From Pseudomonadota bacterium (lineage in GTDB: Bacteria > Desulfobacterota > Desulfobulbia > Desulfobulbales > JAGXFP01): DNA of 64,000 bases. A program made the translations under genes and the position numbers. Under the pieces are notes generated by a model. The model saw only the letters and a program-made list of their open reading frames with translations. It searched no databases and was not told the origin of the DNA. The stretch lies in assembly GCA_018823285.1 (NCBI GenBank), contig JAHJIQ010000066.1:1-64000 (forward strand). Direction: 5' to 3'. Of the stretch, positions 43,372 through 50,875 are shown piece after piece (position 1 is the first letter of the stretch; each line of letters opens with the position of its first letter).

Positions 43372-44148
43372 CTACACAGAACCGAGACGGCCTTTAATGA
43401 CTTCGATCGGGAAGTGCATTAAGAATTGCAGGCGCAGGAGGAACGGTCGTTTGAACCACCGGACCGGGTTCCCCATCATCCGGTAGAACCATTGCAGGCC
43501 CAGATTCTGAATAATTCGGGGCGGGGTTTTGAGTTCGCCGGTGTAGAACCGGAACGCCGCACCGACCCCGATCATGACGCCCCGCTCAAGAAGGCCTACG
43601 TTCCGGTGCATCCATTTGTCCTGCTTGCCCCCGCCGAAACTCACCCAGATAATGTCGGGCGAGACGGCATTGATTTTGGCGAAAATATCCCTGGTGTCTT
43701 CCGGGGTGAACTCCGTTTTAAACGGCGGGCTGTATCCGGTTATCCGGATCTTCCGGTTCATGCGGCTCGCCTTCTCGATCACCCGGGAAATGGTCTCATC
43801 CGTGTCGCCAAGGAGAAAGTGAGTGAGACCGTTGTCGTCCTCCAGCAGACGCTGCAGCAGCTCTCCCCCGGCAATTCTCTCAACCCTTCTGCAACCGAGC
43901 AGCCTGGCGTACCACGCCAGCGGCATGCCGTCGGGGATACTCATCAGCGATCTGCCGACGGCCCGTTTCAGCTCCTCATCGTGGGTCGCCGATATCACGA
44001 CGCCCACATCGGTCAGGCAGGCGTAGCCCCTGGTGGCGATATTGTCCCGGATGGTTCTGAAGGCATCGGTGAAATTGGTGTTGCTGATCTTCACCTTTTT
44101 AAAGAGAACATGTTCCGGTTCCGGGGCGGTTTGTTTCTTCCTGGACAT
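43372..44148 (-). CDS. WecG/TagA/CpsF family glycosyltransferase
   Basis: A 258-residue glycosyltransferase of the GT26 family (TagA/WecG), which adds N-acetylmannosamine or its uronic acid to lipid-linked GlcNAc in enterobacterial common antigen and teichoic acid paths. Family features include FTDAFRTIRDNIATRGYACLTDVGVV, the SIPDGMPLAWYARLLG segment and IWVSFGGGKQDKWMHRN, with VGAAFRFYTGELKTPPRIIQNLGLQWFYRM near the end. It fits an early step after the initiating sugar. Its start overlaps the end of the deacetylase-like gene by 50 bases, a long but credible overlap because both proteins show intact family ends. Confidence 0.9.
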   Translation of the reverse strand: MSRKKQTAPEPEHVLFKKVKISNTNFTDAFRTIRDNIATRGYACLTDVGVVISATHDEELKRAVGRSLMSIPDGMPLAWYARLLGCRRVERIAGGELLQRLLEDDNGLTHFLLGDTDETISRVIEKASRMNRKIRITGYSPPFKTEFTPEDTRDIFAKINAVSPDIIWVSFGGGKQDKWMHRNVGLLERGVMIGVGAAFRFYTGELKTPPRIIQNLGLQWFYRMMGNPVRWFKRPFLLRLQFLMHFPIEVIKGRLGSV

Positions 44149-45124
44149 AGTGTGCTCCTTCGCAGGTGATTGCGTTTATCACTTCAGTTGCCCGGGGGCG
44201 TTCTTTCTCGTCCGCCATTCCCGGTCTGTACAATCCGGCGATATCCTTTGGCAGTGCATGCCAGTACTCGCCGTCGTATCGTTCCCTGAGGTATTCAAGA
44301 AACTGCCGGTAGTAGCCGGCGGGGTATTCCTCAAGCCCGTTTCTGCGCCGGGAGAAATTCATGTAATCCGGATGCACATTCAGCAGGACCATGCCTCGGT
44401 TGGCCGCGAGCCAGTCCAGTTTCTGCCGCCAGATATCGATGTTTTTCTCTCCCATGAGCACGAAAACGGTGAAGTCCTGAGGCAGGGTGTACGGCAGTTC
44501 AACATAGCCCCCGCCCGGTGCGCCGTTGCGGACCCAGAAGGGAAAGATGGTGCCCACCCCGTCGGATTGCGGTTCAAAGGGATCGGTGTCAAAGGTGGAG
44601 GCGTCATATTCGATGTTCAGATCATGGATCCAGTCGAGTTTATGGTGCATCGAAGGGGAGCGGAAGCCCACCGCCTGCCATTCGTGAAGGTAGCGGTTGA
44701 TGTGTCTCGCCCGGTCCCGGAAGATCTCCCTCGACTGATACAGCCTGCCGTCATGTTTCAGGCCGTGCACGCCGACCTCAAAGCCGTTGGCGGTCAGTTC
44801 GGCGCGGAGATCACCAGGAACCCCATAGCGCTCCGGGACAAAATTGAAGGAGGAGCGGAACCCCAGCAGCATCTCGAGGAGCATGAGTTCCCGGCAGTTC
44901 TCTACCCCTTTTGCGGTATCCACGTCGTGGGTCAGGACCAGGGCGAATTTTTTCTCTTCCGGCCAATCATGACGGGATGCCGGCCCGGCTCCGGCCGTTT
45001 CGTCAATGGGCCAGGTCCTGCCGTGGAGACGGCGCTGGCCGAGGACCAGCTGCCGGCGCAGAAAGAGCTGCAGCGTCCGGGGGATATACCTTTTGAGTCT
45101 GTAGTAGAGGTTATAGGCAGCCAT
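44099..45124 (-). CDS. NodB-type polysaccharide deacetylase-like protein
   Basis: A 341-residue carbohydrate esterase 4-like protein. The first metal motif reads VLTHDVDTAKG (Asp-x-Asp type in place of the common FDD) and the second GVHGLKHDG (H-x3-H), followed by the family's RSPSMHHKLDWIHDLNIEYDAS (the R-x-P) and VLLNVHPDYMN. These deacetylases remove N-acetyl groups from polymers such as poly-GlcNAc, changing charge and adhesion. The type with THDVD is common next to exosortase and exopolysaccharide genes. No signal peptide is seen; the N-terminal region is amphipathic and basic, perhaps membrane-associated. Confidence 0.87.
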   Translation of the reverse strand: MAAYNLYYRLKRYIPRTLQLFLRRQLVLGQRRLHGRTWPIDETAGAGPASRHDWPEEKKFALVLTHDVDTAKGVENCRELMLLEMLLGFRSSFNFVPERYGVPGDLRAELTANGFEVGVHGLKHDGRLYQSREIFRDRARHINRYLHEWQAVGFRSPSMHHKLDWIHDLNIEYDASTFDTDPFEPQSDGVGTIFPFWVRNGAPGGGYVELPYTLPQDFTVFVLMGEKNIDIWRQKLDWLAANRGMVLLNVHPDYMNFSRRRNGLEEYPAGYYRQFLEYLRERYDGEYWHALPKDIAGLYRPGMADEKERPRATEVINAITCEGAHYVQEETNRPGTGTCSL

Positions 45125-45141
45125 GGCTTTTTCCCTTTCTT

Positions 45142-46188
45142 TTACGCAACATGGCGGTAGGCGACCGAGCCGATTATTCGGAGGACCGGGATCGGCAGGT
45201 GCGGGACGATCCGTTCGCTGAAGGAGGGGCCGCTCTTTTTTGGCAGGGGAAGGGGAAGCCGCTTGTTCAGCGAATACTTGTAATAGGCGATTTCTTCGCT
45301 CCGGGTGCTCCAGCCGTTCTTGTACTGGACCAGGCCGTGGTTGTCCGGGTCTGTTCGCCCCATGTCCATTGATTCAAACCCTTGCCGGGCATAATGCCGG
45401 ATGGCGTGCCACATCACCAGATAGTTGGCGCGCAGCTGCTGGCAATCGCTGTTTGAAGCGCCGTATTTATACATGGCCCGCCTGCCGAAATGAAAATAGA
45501 CGGCCCCGGCGATGGCCTTTTCCTTGTGAAAGGCGAGGACAATATTTCCCATGTTGCGGGAGAGGATGTGTTTGTGGACGTTCCTGAAGAAGGAAAAGGG
45601 CTGGGGCGGGATCCCGTGCCGTTTTCGGGTCAGGCAGTTCAGGGTGTAAAACTGTTCCACGGCCTGCAGGCTGTTGCCGGTTGTGCAGATGACTTCGGCG
45701 GCCAGGGCTTTTTTGATATTCCGCCGGGTGCTCTCCCGGAAGGAGCTGAAGAGCGCCTCCTCTCCGGGGGAAAGAGAGAGGGTGTGCCCCAGGTAGGTGT
45801 TGGAGAGAGGGCGGTCTGCGGCGATTTTCCCCCCGGGTCGCAATTCGAGGGAGTTCCACCCCTGCTTCTTGCCATAGTAGAGGATGCAGGCCAGGAGGCA
45901 GGCGGTATCGATGGCGTTTTCACTAATATGTTCGCAGCAGTCTGAGAAGGGGAGGGAGACCCCCCTCCTGCCGGTGATGAAACTCTGGACTTCCATGAGC
46001 GGCACCATGGCCCGGATCTCCTGATCATCCGTCAGCAGGGCAAAGTAGCATGGCCTGTACCGGTAGGTTTCCGCAAGCGTTGCGGCCCATGCGGCCGAAT
46101 GGAAGAAGGTGGCCCTGCCGGTGGCCAGTATCCGCTCGTCCCAACGGGGTGAGTCGATGGGGTTGATGATCTGCACCTGGTTTGTCAT
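45142..46188 (-). CDS. FemAB family (GNAT-fold) protein of exopolysaccharide loci
   Basis: A 348-residue FemAB/GNAT-type protein. The N-terminal WDERILATGRATFFHSAAWAATLAETYRYRP and the C-terminal GGAVYFHF-like AIAGAVYFHFGRRAMYKYGASNSDCQQLRANYLVMWHAIRHYARQGFESMDMGRT are characteristic of the FemAB proteins that accompany exosortase-type exopolysaccharide loci. Related Fem proteins join amino acids from aminoacyl-tRNA to peptidoglycan stems; the acceptor of this subfamily is unknown. It lies between the aminotransferase and the deacetylase genes in the same operon. Confidence 0.86.
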   Translation of the reverse strand: MTNQVQIINPIDSPRWDERILATGRATFFHSAAWAATLAETYRYRPCYFALLTDDQEIRAMVPLMEVQSFITGRRGVSLPFSDCCEHISENAIDTACLLACILYYGKKQGWNSLELRPGGKIAADRPLSNTYLGHTLSLSPGEEALFSSFRESTRRNIKKALAAEVICTTGNSLQAVEQFYTLNCLTRKRHGIPPQPFSFFRNVHKHILSRNMGNIVLAFHKEKAIAGAVYFHFGRRAMYKYGASNSDCQQLRANYLVMWHAIRHYARQGFESMDMGRTDPDNHGLVQYKNGWSTRSEEIAYYKYSLNKRLPLPLPKKSGPSFSERIVPHLPIPVLRIIGSVAYRHVA

Positions 46189-46257
46189 TGGTTGTCCTTG
46201 TCCCTTCCGCCGGCCCCGGCCGGCGGAAGCGAAATATTGTCTCCGCCTGTCGTTCGC

Positions 46258-47361
46258 CTAAGTGACAATCTGGCGGATTTCGTCCGTCACATAGTTGATC
46301 TGCTGCTCGGTCAGCTCCGGGAACATGGGGAGCGAGAGCTGCTCCCCGGCATATTTTTCAGCCACCGGATACATCCCTGCGCCGAAGCCCATGCCGGCAT
46401 ATGCCTGCTGCAGATGGATGGGCACCGGGTAATGGATGCCGCAGAAGATTTTCTTTTCAGCCAACCGGGCGAGAACCCGGTCCCGGTTCCGCAGGCGTAC
46501 AGGATAGATGTGATAGACATGCTTCGTGTTTTTCGCTTCAGAGGGCAGGGCCACCCCTTTCGTCCCTTCCAGAAGAGTGGTGTAGAGAGCGGCGTTTTTC
46601 CGGCGGGCCGCATTCCAGAGCGGCAGGTGTTTGAGCTTGACATCGAGAATGGCCCCCTGGATTCCGTCCATCCGGGAGTTCCAGCCGATGACGGAGTGAT
46701 GGTATTTCTGCTGCTGGCCGTGGTCCCGAAAGATCCGCATCCGCGCGGCCAGCGTCTCGTCATTGGTGACCACCGCTCCGGCCTCGCCGTAGGCCCCGAG
46801 ATTTTTGCCGGGGTAGAAGCTGAAGCAGCCCGCCCGGCCCAAGGACCCGGCCCTCCGGCCCTTGTATTCCGCCCCGTGGGCCTGGGCCGCGTCTTCAATC
46901 ACCACCAGGCCGTGTTTTTCGGCAAACCTCAAAATGGGGTCCATGTCGGCCATCTGTCCATACAGGTGGACCGGGATGATGGCCCTGGTCTTCGGCGTGA
47001 GGGCCGCTTCCAGAAGGTCGGGATTCATGGTGTAGCTCTCTTCGTCGATATCCACGAAAACCGGGACGGCCCCGCACTGGCTGATGGCCTCGGCGGTGGC
47101 GATAAAGGAGTTCGGCACCGTGATCACCTCGTCACCGGCCCCGATCCCGAGTCCGCGGAGGGCGATCCAGAGGGCATCGGTGCCGCTGCCGACCCCGACG
47201 GCATGACGGCATTGACAGAAGTCGGCGAAGTTTTTTTCAAATTCTTCCACAAACGGCCCGCCGGCAAAGGAGGTCGAGTCCAGGACTTTGGCAATTGCCG
47301 CGAGCGCTTCCTCCTGGATGAGCGCATATTGCTGTTTCAGATCAAGAAGTGGTGTTTTCAT
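46258..47361 (-). CDS. DegT/DnrJ/EryC1/StrS aminotransferase (WbpE-like)
   Basis: A 367-residue PLP-dependent sugar aminotransferase. The Schiff-base lysine is in CFSFYPGKNLGAYG, with the PLP-contact VIEDAAQAHGAEYKG and the substrate region YHHSVIGWNSRMDGIQGAIL. It likely aminates a 3-keto sugar formed by the adjacent oxidoreductase, as in the WbpB-WbpE-WbpD path to UDP-diacetamido-uronic acids. Its ATG overlaps the acyltransferase stop by one base (TGATG pattern), indicating coupling. Confidence 0.94.
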   Translation of the reverse strand: MKTPLLDLKQQYALIQEEALAAIAKVLDSTSFAGGPFVEEFEKNFADFCQCRHAVGVGSGTDALWIALRGLGIGAGDEVITVPNSFIATAEAISQCGAVPVFVDIDEESYTMNPDLLEAALTPKTRAIIPVHLYGQMADMDPILRFAEKHGLVVIEDAAQAHGAEYKGRRAGSLGRAGCFSFYPGKNLGAYGEAGAVVTNDETLAARMRIFRDHGQQQKYHHSVIGWNSRMDGIQGAILDVKLKHLPLWNAARRKNAALYTTLLEGTKGVALPSEAKNTKHVYHIYPVRLRNRDRVLARLAEKKIFCGIHYPVPIHLQQAYAGMGFGAGMYPVAEKYAGEQLSLPMFPELTEQQINYVTDEIRQIVT

Positions 47362-47837
47362 CAGTCATCATCCTTCATCAGTTGTAAGATCCGGGCTGGA
47401 TTGCCCGCGACAATGGCATTTCTTGGCACATCTTTGGTGACGACACTGCCGGCGCCGACGATGGCGTTTTCCCCGATGGAGATCCCTCCCAGCAGCGTCG
47501 CCCCGGAACCTATCGAGGCCCCGTGTCCGACCAGTATGGACTGGCAGCTCCAGTCGGCGTCTGTTTTCAACCGGCCGTCCCGGGTGGTGGCGCGGGGGTA
47601 TTTGTCGTTGATGAACGTGACGCCGTGGCCGACGCAGACCCGGTCGCCGATCGTCACCCCTTCGCAGATAAAGCTGTGGCTGGAAATCTTGCAGGAGGCG
47701 CCGATCCGGGCCCCTTTCTGGATTTCGACAAACGGACCGATCTTGGTCTGATCGCCGATCACACAGCCGTACAGATTGACGAAGTCGGAAATTTTCACGC
47801 CGTGGCCGAGCTGGACATCAGATGATATTTTTTGCAT
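47361..47837 (-). CDS. Hexapeptide-repeat N-acetyltransferase (WbpD-like)
   Basis: A 158-residue left-handed beta-helix acyltransferase. The hexapeptide pattern (VQLGHGVKISDFVNLYGCVIGDQTKIGPFVEIQKGARIGASC) and the DxxxN loop with FINDKYPRAT, then AIVGAGSVVTKDVPRNAIVAGNPARI at the end, match the WbpD type that acetylates the new 3-amino group of the sugar nucleotide. It is coupled to the aminotransferase gene, and its 5' end overlaps the oxidoreductase gene by 43 bases. Confidence 0.93.
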   Translation of the reverse strand: MQKISSDVQLGHGVKISDFVNLYGCVIGDQTKIGPFVEIQKGARIGASCKISSHSFICEGVTIGDRVCVGHGVTFINDKYPRATTRDGRLKTDADWSCQSILVGHGASIGSGATLLGGISIGENAIVGAGSVVTKDVPRNAIVAGNPARILQLMKDDD

Positions 47838-48874
47838 GGCGCTGCCTCTATATGGGTGATGGAAACCTGCCCGCCCCCGATTTCCAGGGATGCGGACGCG
47901 GCTTCGAGAATTTTGATGACATCCAGAGCCTCTTTGCCCGAGGAGTGGGGTTTGAGGCCGTTTCTGATGCAGTCCAGAAAGTGGGCGGTTTCGATCAGCA
48001 GGGGTTCTTTCTGTTTGACATACGGGCAGTAGGAATCACCGTAGTGGTAGGAGTATTGAAAATCCGCAAAGGTGTCGTAGTGGGGCGGCGTTTCGACCCG
48101 TTTGTCATAGATTTTTATCTTCTCCATCGATTCGATATCGTTGTAGACGAGCATTCGCTTGCTGCCCACAAAGGTCATCTCCCTGACCTTGTTGGGATCA
48201 AGCCAGCTGCTCTGGATGGTGGCGAAACCGCCGTTGTTGAAGTTCAGGGTCATGTTGGTGACATCTTCGATTCTCTTGTTCACATGGGCCTTGCCCTGGC
48301 AGTTGACGCTGACCGGCATCTGTTCGAGGATGTGGAGGATGATCGAGATGTCGTGGGGGGCCAGGTCCCAGGCGACATTGATGTCCGTCTGGTAGAGCCC
48401 GAGGTTGCAGCGCCGCGAGCTGATGTAGAGAACTTCGCCCAGGTCCCTGGAATCGACGATCTCCTTGATCTTCATGACCGACGGGGAGTAGACGAAGGTG
48501 TGGCCGACCATCAGGGAGAGTTTTTTCTCGGCGGCGATCTCGATGAGTTCCCGGCATTCTTTGGCGCTGGTGGCCATCGGTTTTTCCACGAAGGTGTGCT
48601 TGCCGGCGAGCAGGCTTTCCCGGGCCATTGGATAATGAAAGCGCACGGGGGTGGCGATGGCGATCGCATCCAGCTGCTCATCCCGCAAAAGGTCTTCATA
48701 GCGGGTGGTTGTTTTCGCGTCCGGGTAAAGTTTTCCGATGTGAGCCAGGCGTTCCTGCGAAACATCGCAGATCATCTGCAGCTGACACTCCGGCAGAGAG
48801 TTGAAACTGCGGATAATGTTCGGCCCCCAGTATCCGCAACCTGCAACAGCGACCCTGATCATTTTGTTCTCCAT
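47795..48874 (-). CDS. Gfo/Idh/MocA sugar-nucleotide dehydrogenase (WbpB-like)
   Basis: A 359-residue NAD-dependent oxidoreductase. The Rossmann start IRVAVAGCGYWGPNIIRSF, the EKP motif in HTFVEKPMATSAKE and the catalytic DLAPHDISI segment are intact. The YWGPN form is typical of WbpB-like enzymes that oxidise C3 of UDP-GlcNAc uronic acid. With the next two genes it forms a three-enzyme set that points to a 2,3-diamino-2,3-dideoxy-uronic acid. The preceding dehydrogenase (WbpA-like) is not in this window and must be elsewhere if the path is complete. Confidence 0.93.
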   Translation of the reverse strand: MENKMIRVAVAGCGYWGPNIIRSFNSLPECQLQMICDVSQERLAHIGKLYPDAKTTTRYEDLLRDEQLDAIAIATPVRFHYPMARESLLAGKHTFVEKPMATSAKECRELIEIAAEKKLSLMVGHTFVYSPSVMKIKEIVDSRDLGEVLYISSRRCNLGLYQTDINVAWDLAPHDISIILHILEQMPVSVNCQGKAHVNKRIEDVTNMTLNFNNGGFATIQSSWLDPNKVREMTFVGSKRMLVYNDIESMEKIKIYDKRVETPPHYDTFADFQYSYHYGDSYCPYVKQKEPLLIETAHFLDCIRNGLKPHSSGKEALDVIKILEAASASLEIGGGQVSITHIEAAPCKKYHLMSSSATA

Positions 48875-48902
48875 AGTCTCAGTCCCTTTTGTGAATTTTT
48901 TT

Positions 48903-50087
48903 CTAGAATTTTGTGGGCTGTCCCGTTCCGATCCTGATGAGTTGCCCTCGTTTGTGCAGACTTTCCTTGAGTTCCGAGGCGATGGTCATCGGGGTCATGA
49001 GCAGTATTTTGATGTCCAGCCAGAGGGATTGTCGGCGGGCGTACTGAATGTCCAGCCGGACCATCTGGTTGAAGGTGAGCCTGTTTTTGCCGCTGACCTG
49101 CCACAAGCCGGTCATTCCCGGAGTCGTATCAAAACGGCCTTTGTGCCAGAGCTGGTATTCGGCAACTTCATAGGGAATCGACGGGCGGGGGCCGATCAGG
49201 CTCATGTCCCCTTTCAGCACGTTCACCAGCTGGGGCAGTTCATCAAGATAGGTCTTGCGCAGCAGTTTGCCGAAAGGGATGATCTGGTCGTTGTGGTCGT
49301 CGAGTTTGACCATGGGGCGGGCGGGCGCCCGCTCGCCGTCTTCTTTCGGGATCAGCGAGGCCAGATGTTTTTGATGGCCGGTGGTGTCGGCGTTGTACTC
49401 CATGGTCCGGAACTTCAGGAATTGAAAGGGGCGTCCGCCGAGGCCGATTCGGGTTTGCCTGTAGATGGCCGGGCCCGGCGAGACCGATTTGATCACACAC
49501 CACAGTAGAACAAAGAGCGGAGAAAGGAGGATCAGTCCGAGGGACGAGCCCAGAAGATCCAGGCACCGTTTTTTTCTGGAGATCCTTTTGAGGTAGAGCA
49601 GAGACAACTCCTGCTCCGGAAGATCGCGGGTAAAGTGATGCCCGAACCCCCGTTCCGGCTGGATTCTTTTGGGTATTTTTTCGGCGCTCCCGGCCCCTTT
49701 ATCCTGCGGTGGCGGGTAACTGTAAACTTCGCAGAGCAGCTGAATGCCGTTGGCAAGGAGGGACATCTGGATGTATTTGGCGAAATTCCAGGCGCTGTGG
49801 GCGTTGGAGTTGTGCAGAATGACGCCGATCTTGTTCGGCAAAAGCCAGCCTGCTTCATCGGTCGCCCGCATGCGGTTGTTCAGTTCAATCAGCAGATGGG
49901 TTTCCGCCTTGCCCCCCAGTTTCTCGTGCCTGGTGGCAAAGGTGACCAGGGAAAACCGGTGGGTGCTTCGATCGGCCCTGGCGCGCTCCCTGGCCAGGAT
50001 ATGCGCAAATTCCTTTTCTCCGTACAGGCTGTCGGACAGTACTTTGTGGGGTGCGTGAAACCATTTGAACACGGTGGAGAGAGACAT
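48903..50087 (-). CDS. Initiating sugar transferase with N-terminal degenerate GGDEF-like domain
   Basis: A 394-residue polyprenyl-phosphate sugar-1-phosphate transferase that attaches the first sugar to undecaprenyl phosphate. The C-terminal catalytic domain (about residues 170-385) has KRCLDLLGSSLGL, GPAIYRQTRIGLGG, FKFRTM, DELPQL-NVLKGDMSLIGPRP and PGMTGLWQVSGK. Instead of the common four-helix N-terminal membrane region, residues about 30-125 have a soluble GGDEF-like pattern: RFSLVTFATR, LLIELNNRMRATDEAGWLLPNKIGVILHNS, where the GG(D/E)EF site is replaced by LPNKI. This may be a regulatory, non-catalytic nucleotide- or cyclic-di-GMP-related domain. Its presence in the committed step of polymer synthesis is notable. 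Confidence 0.87.
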   Translation of the reverse strand: MSLSTVFKWFHAPHKVLSDSLYGEKEFAHILARERARADRSTHRFSLVTFATRHEKLGGKAETHLLIELNNRMRATDEAGWLLPNKIGVILHNSNAHSAWNFAKYIQMSLLANGIQLLCEVYSYPPPQDKGAGSAEKIPKRIQPERGFGHHFTRDLPEQELSLLYLKRISRKKRCLDLLGSSLGLILLSPLFVLLWCVIKSVSPGPAIYRQTRIGLGGRPFQFLKFRTMEYNADTTGHQKHLASLIPKEDGERAPARPMVKLDDHNDQIIPFGKLLRKTYLDELPQLVNVLKGDMSLIGPRPSIPYEVAEYQLWHKGRFDTTPGMTGLWQVSGKNRLTFNQMVRLDIQYARRQSLWLDIKILLMTPMTIASELKESLHKRGQLIRIGTGQPTKF

Positions 50088-50102
50088 GCGCGGCCTCCTT
50101 TG

Positions 50103-50873
50103 TCAGATTCTTTCGTAGATGAATTCGGGTATCGGATAGCGCCGTTTATTGAGGACGACACCGAGGATGTTGCCGTCCTGGGCCAGAATCCGGTCTTTCA
50201 CCTTCTCTACCGTCTGCCAGCGGGTCTTTTGCGCCTGGACAACCAGGACGACGCCGTCAACTTTCGGCGAGAGCAGCAGGCATTCCGGGCGGCTGATCGC
50301 CGCCGGCGAGTCGATCAGCACCAGGTCAAACTCCTCCTTCAGCCTGTTGAGCAGCGGATCTATCCGGGACATTTCGCAGATGATGCCGGCCGGAAGGCCC
50401 TGACTCGACACCTGGGTCACATAGAGGGTGGTGCCGTCGACCCTGGCAAAGTCCTTTCGGGTCAATTTGGTCTGGCTTTTTGTTCCCAGCCGGGGCAGCT
50501 CGGACTGGACCTGAAAGAAACTGCACTGGTTCGGCGCTTTCTGGTTCAGGTCCAGCAGCAGGACGTTCTTTTTCAGTTTCATGCTGGCAAAACCGGCAAG
50601 TTTTCGCACCATGGTGCTGGTTCCTTCTCCCTTCTGGGTCCCCTGGAACTGGACAATCCGGCTCCTCCTTCCCGGCAGAAGGGTGACCAGGCTCTGATAG
50701 AGGCTGGTGGTGGGGTCGCCTCTTTTGGCATCGGAAATTCCGGGGCGGGTTTCTGCATACAGGGCCGGGCTGTGATCGGCGCCCTGCAGGGGGGGAATGG
50801 ATATTTCCGTGGTTTCGCGCGCGTGGCCCCGTTCAAGGTCTGCGTATTCCAGTGCTTCAAATATTTTGGTCAT
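50103..50873 (-). CDS. BY-kinase (CpsD/CapB) homologue with altered P-loop
   Basis: A 256-residue P-loop protein of the bacterial tyrosine kinase/chain-length ATPase type. The Walker A region reads GTQKGEGTST near residues 78-87, with Thr where the P-loop lysine (GK[ST]) normally lies, though the earlier signature Lys of the MinD/BY-kinase type is present (K81). Walker A' is VLLLDLNQ and Walker B LVLIDSP. The C-terminus has only two Tyr (RRYPIPEFIYERI) rather than a tyrosine cluster. It may therefore be a weak or non-canonical kinase that still pairs with the adjacent chain-length protein to control polymer length. Confidence 0.83.
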   Translation of the reverse strand: MTKIFEALEYADLERGHARETTEISIPPLQGADHSPALYAETRPGISDAKRGDPTTSLYQSLVTLLPGRRSRIVQFQGTQKGEGTSTMVRKLAGFASMKLKKNVLLLDLNQKAPNQCSFFQVQSELPRLGTKSQTKLTRKDFARVDGTTLYVTQVSSQGLPAGIICEMSRIDPLLNRLKEEFDLVLIDSPAAISRPECLLLSPKVDGVVLVVQAQKTRWQTVEKVKDRILAQDGNILGVVLNKRRYPIPEFIYERI

Positions 50874-50875
50874 GG

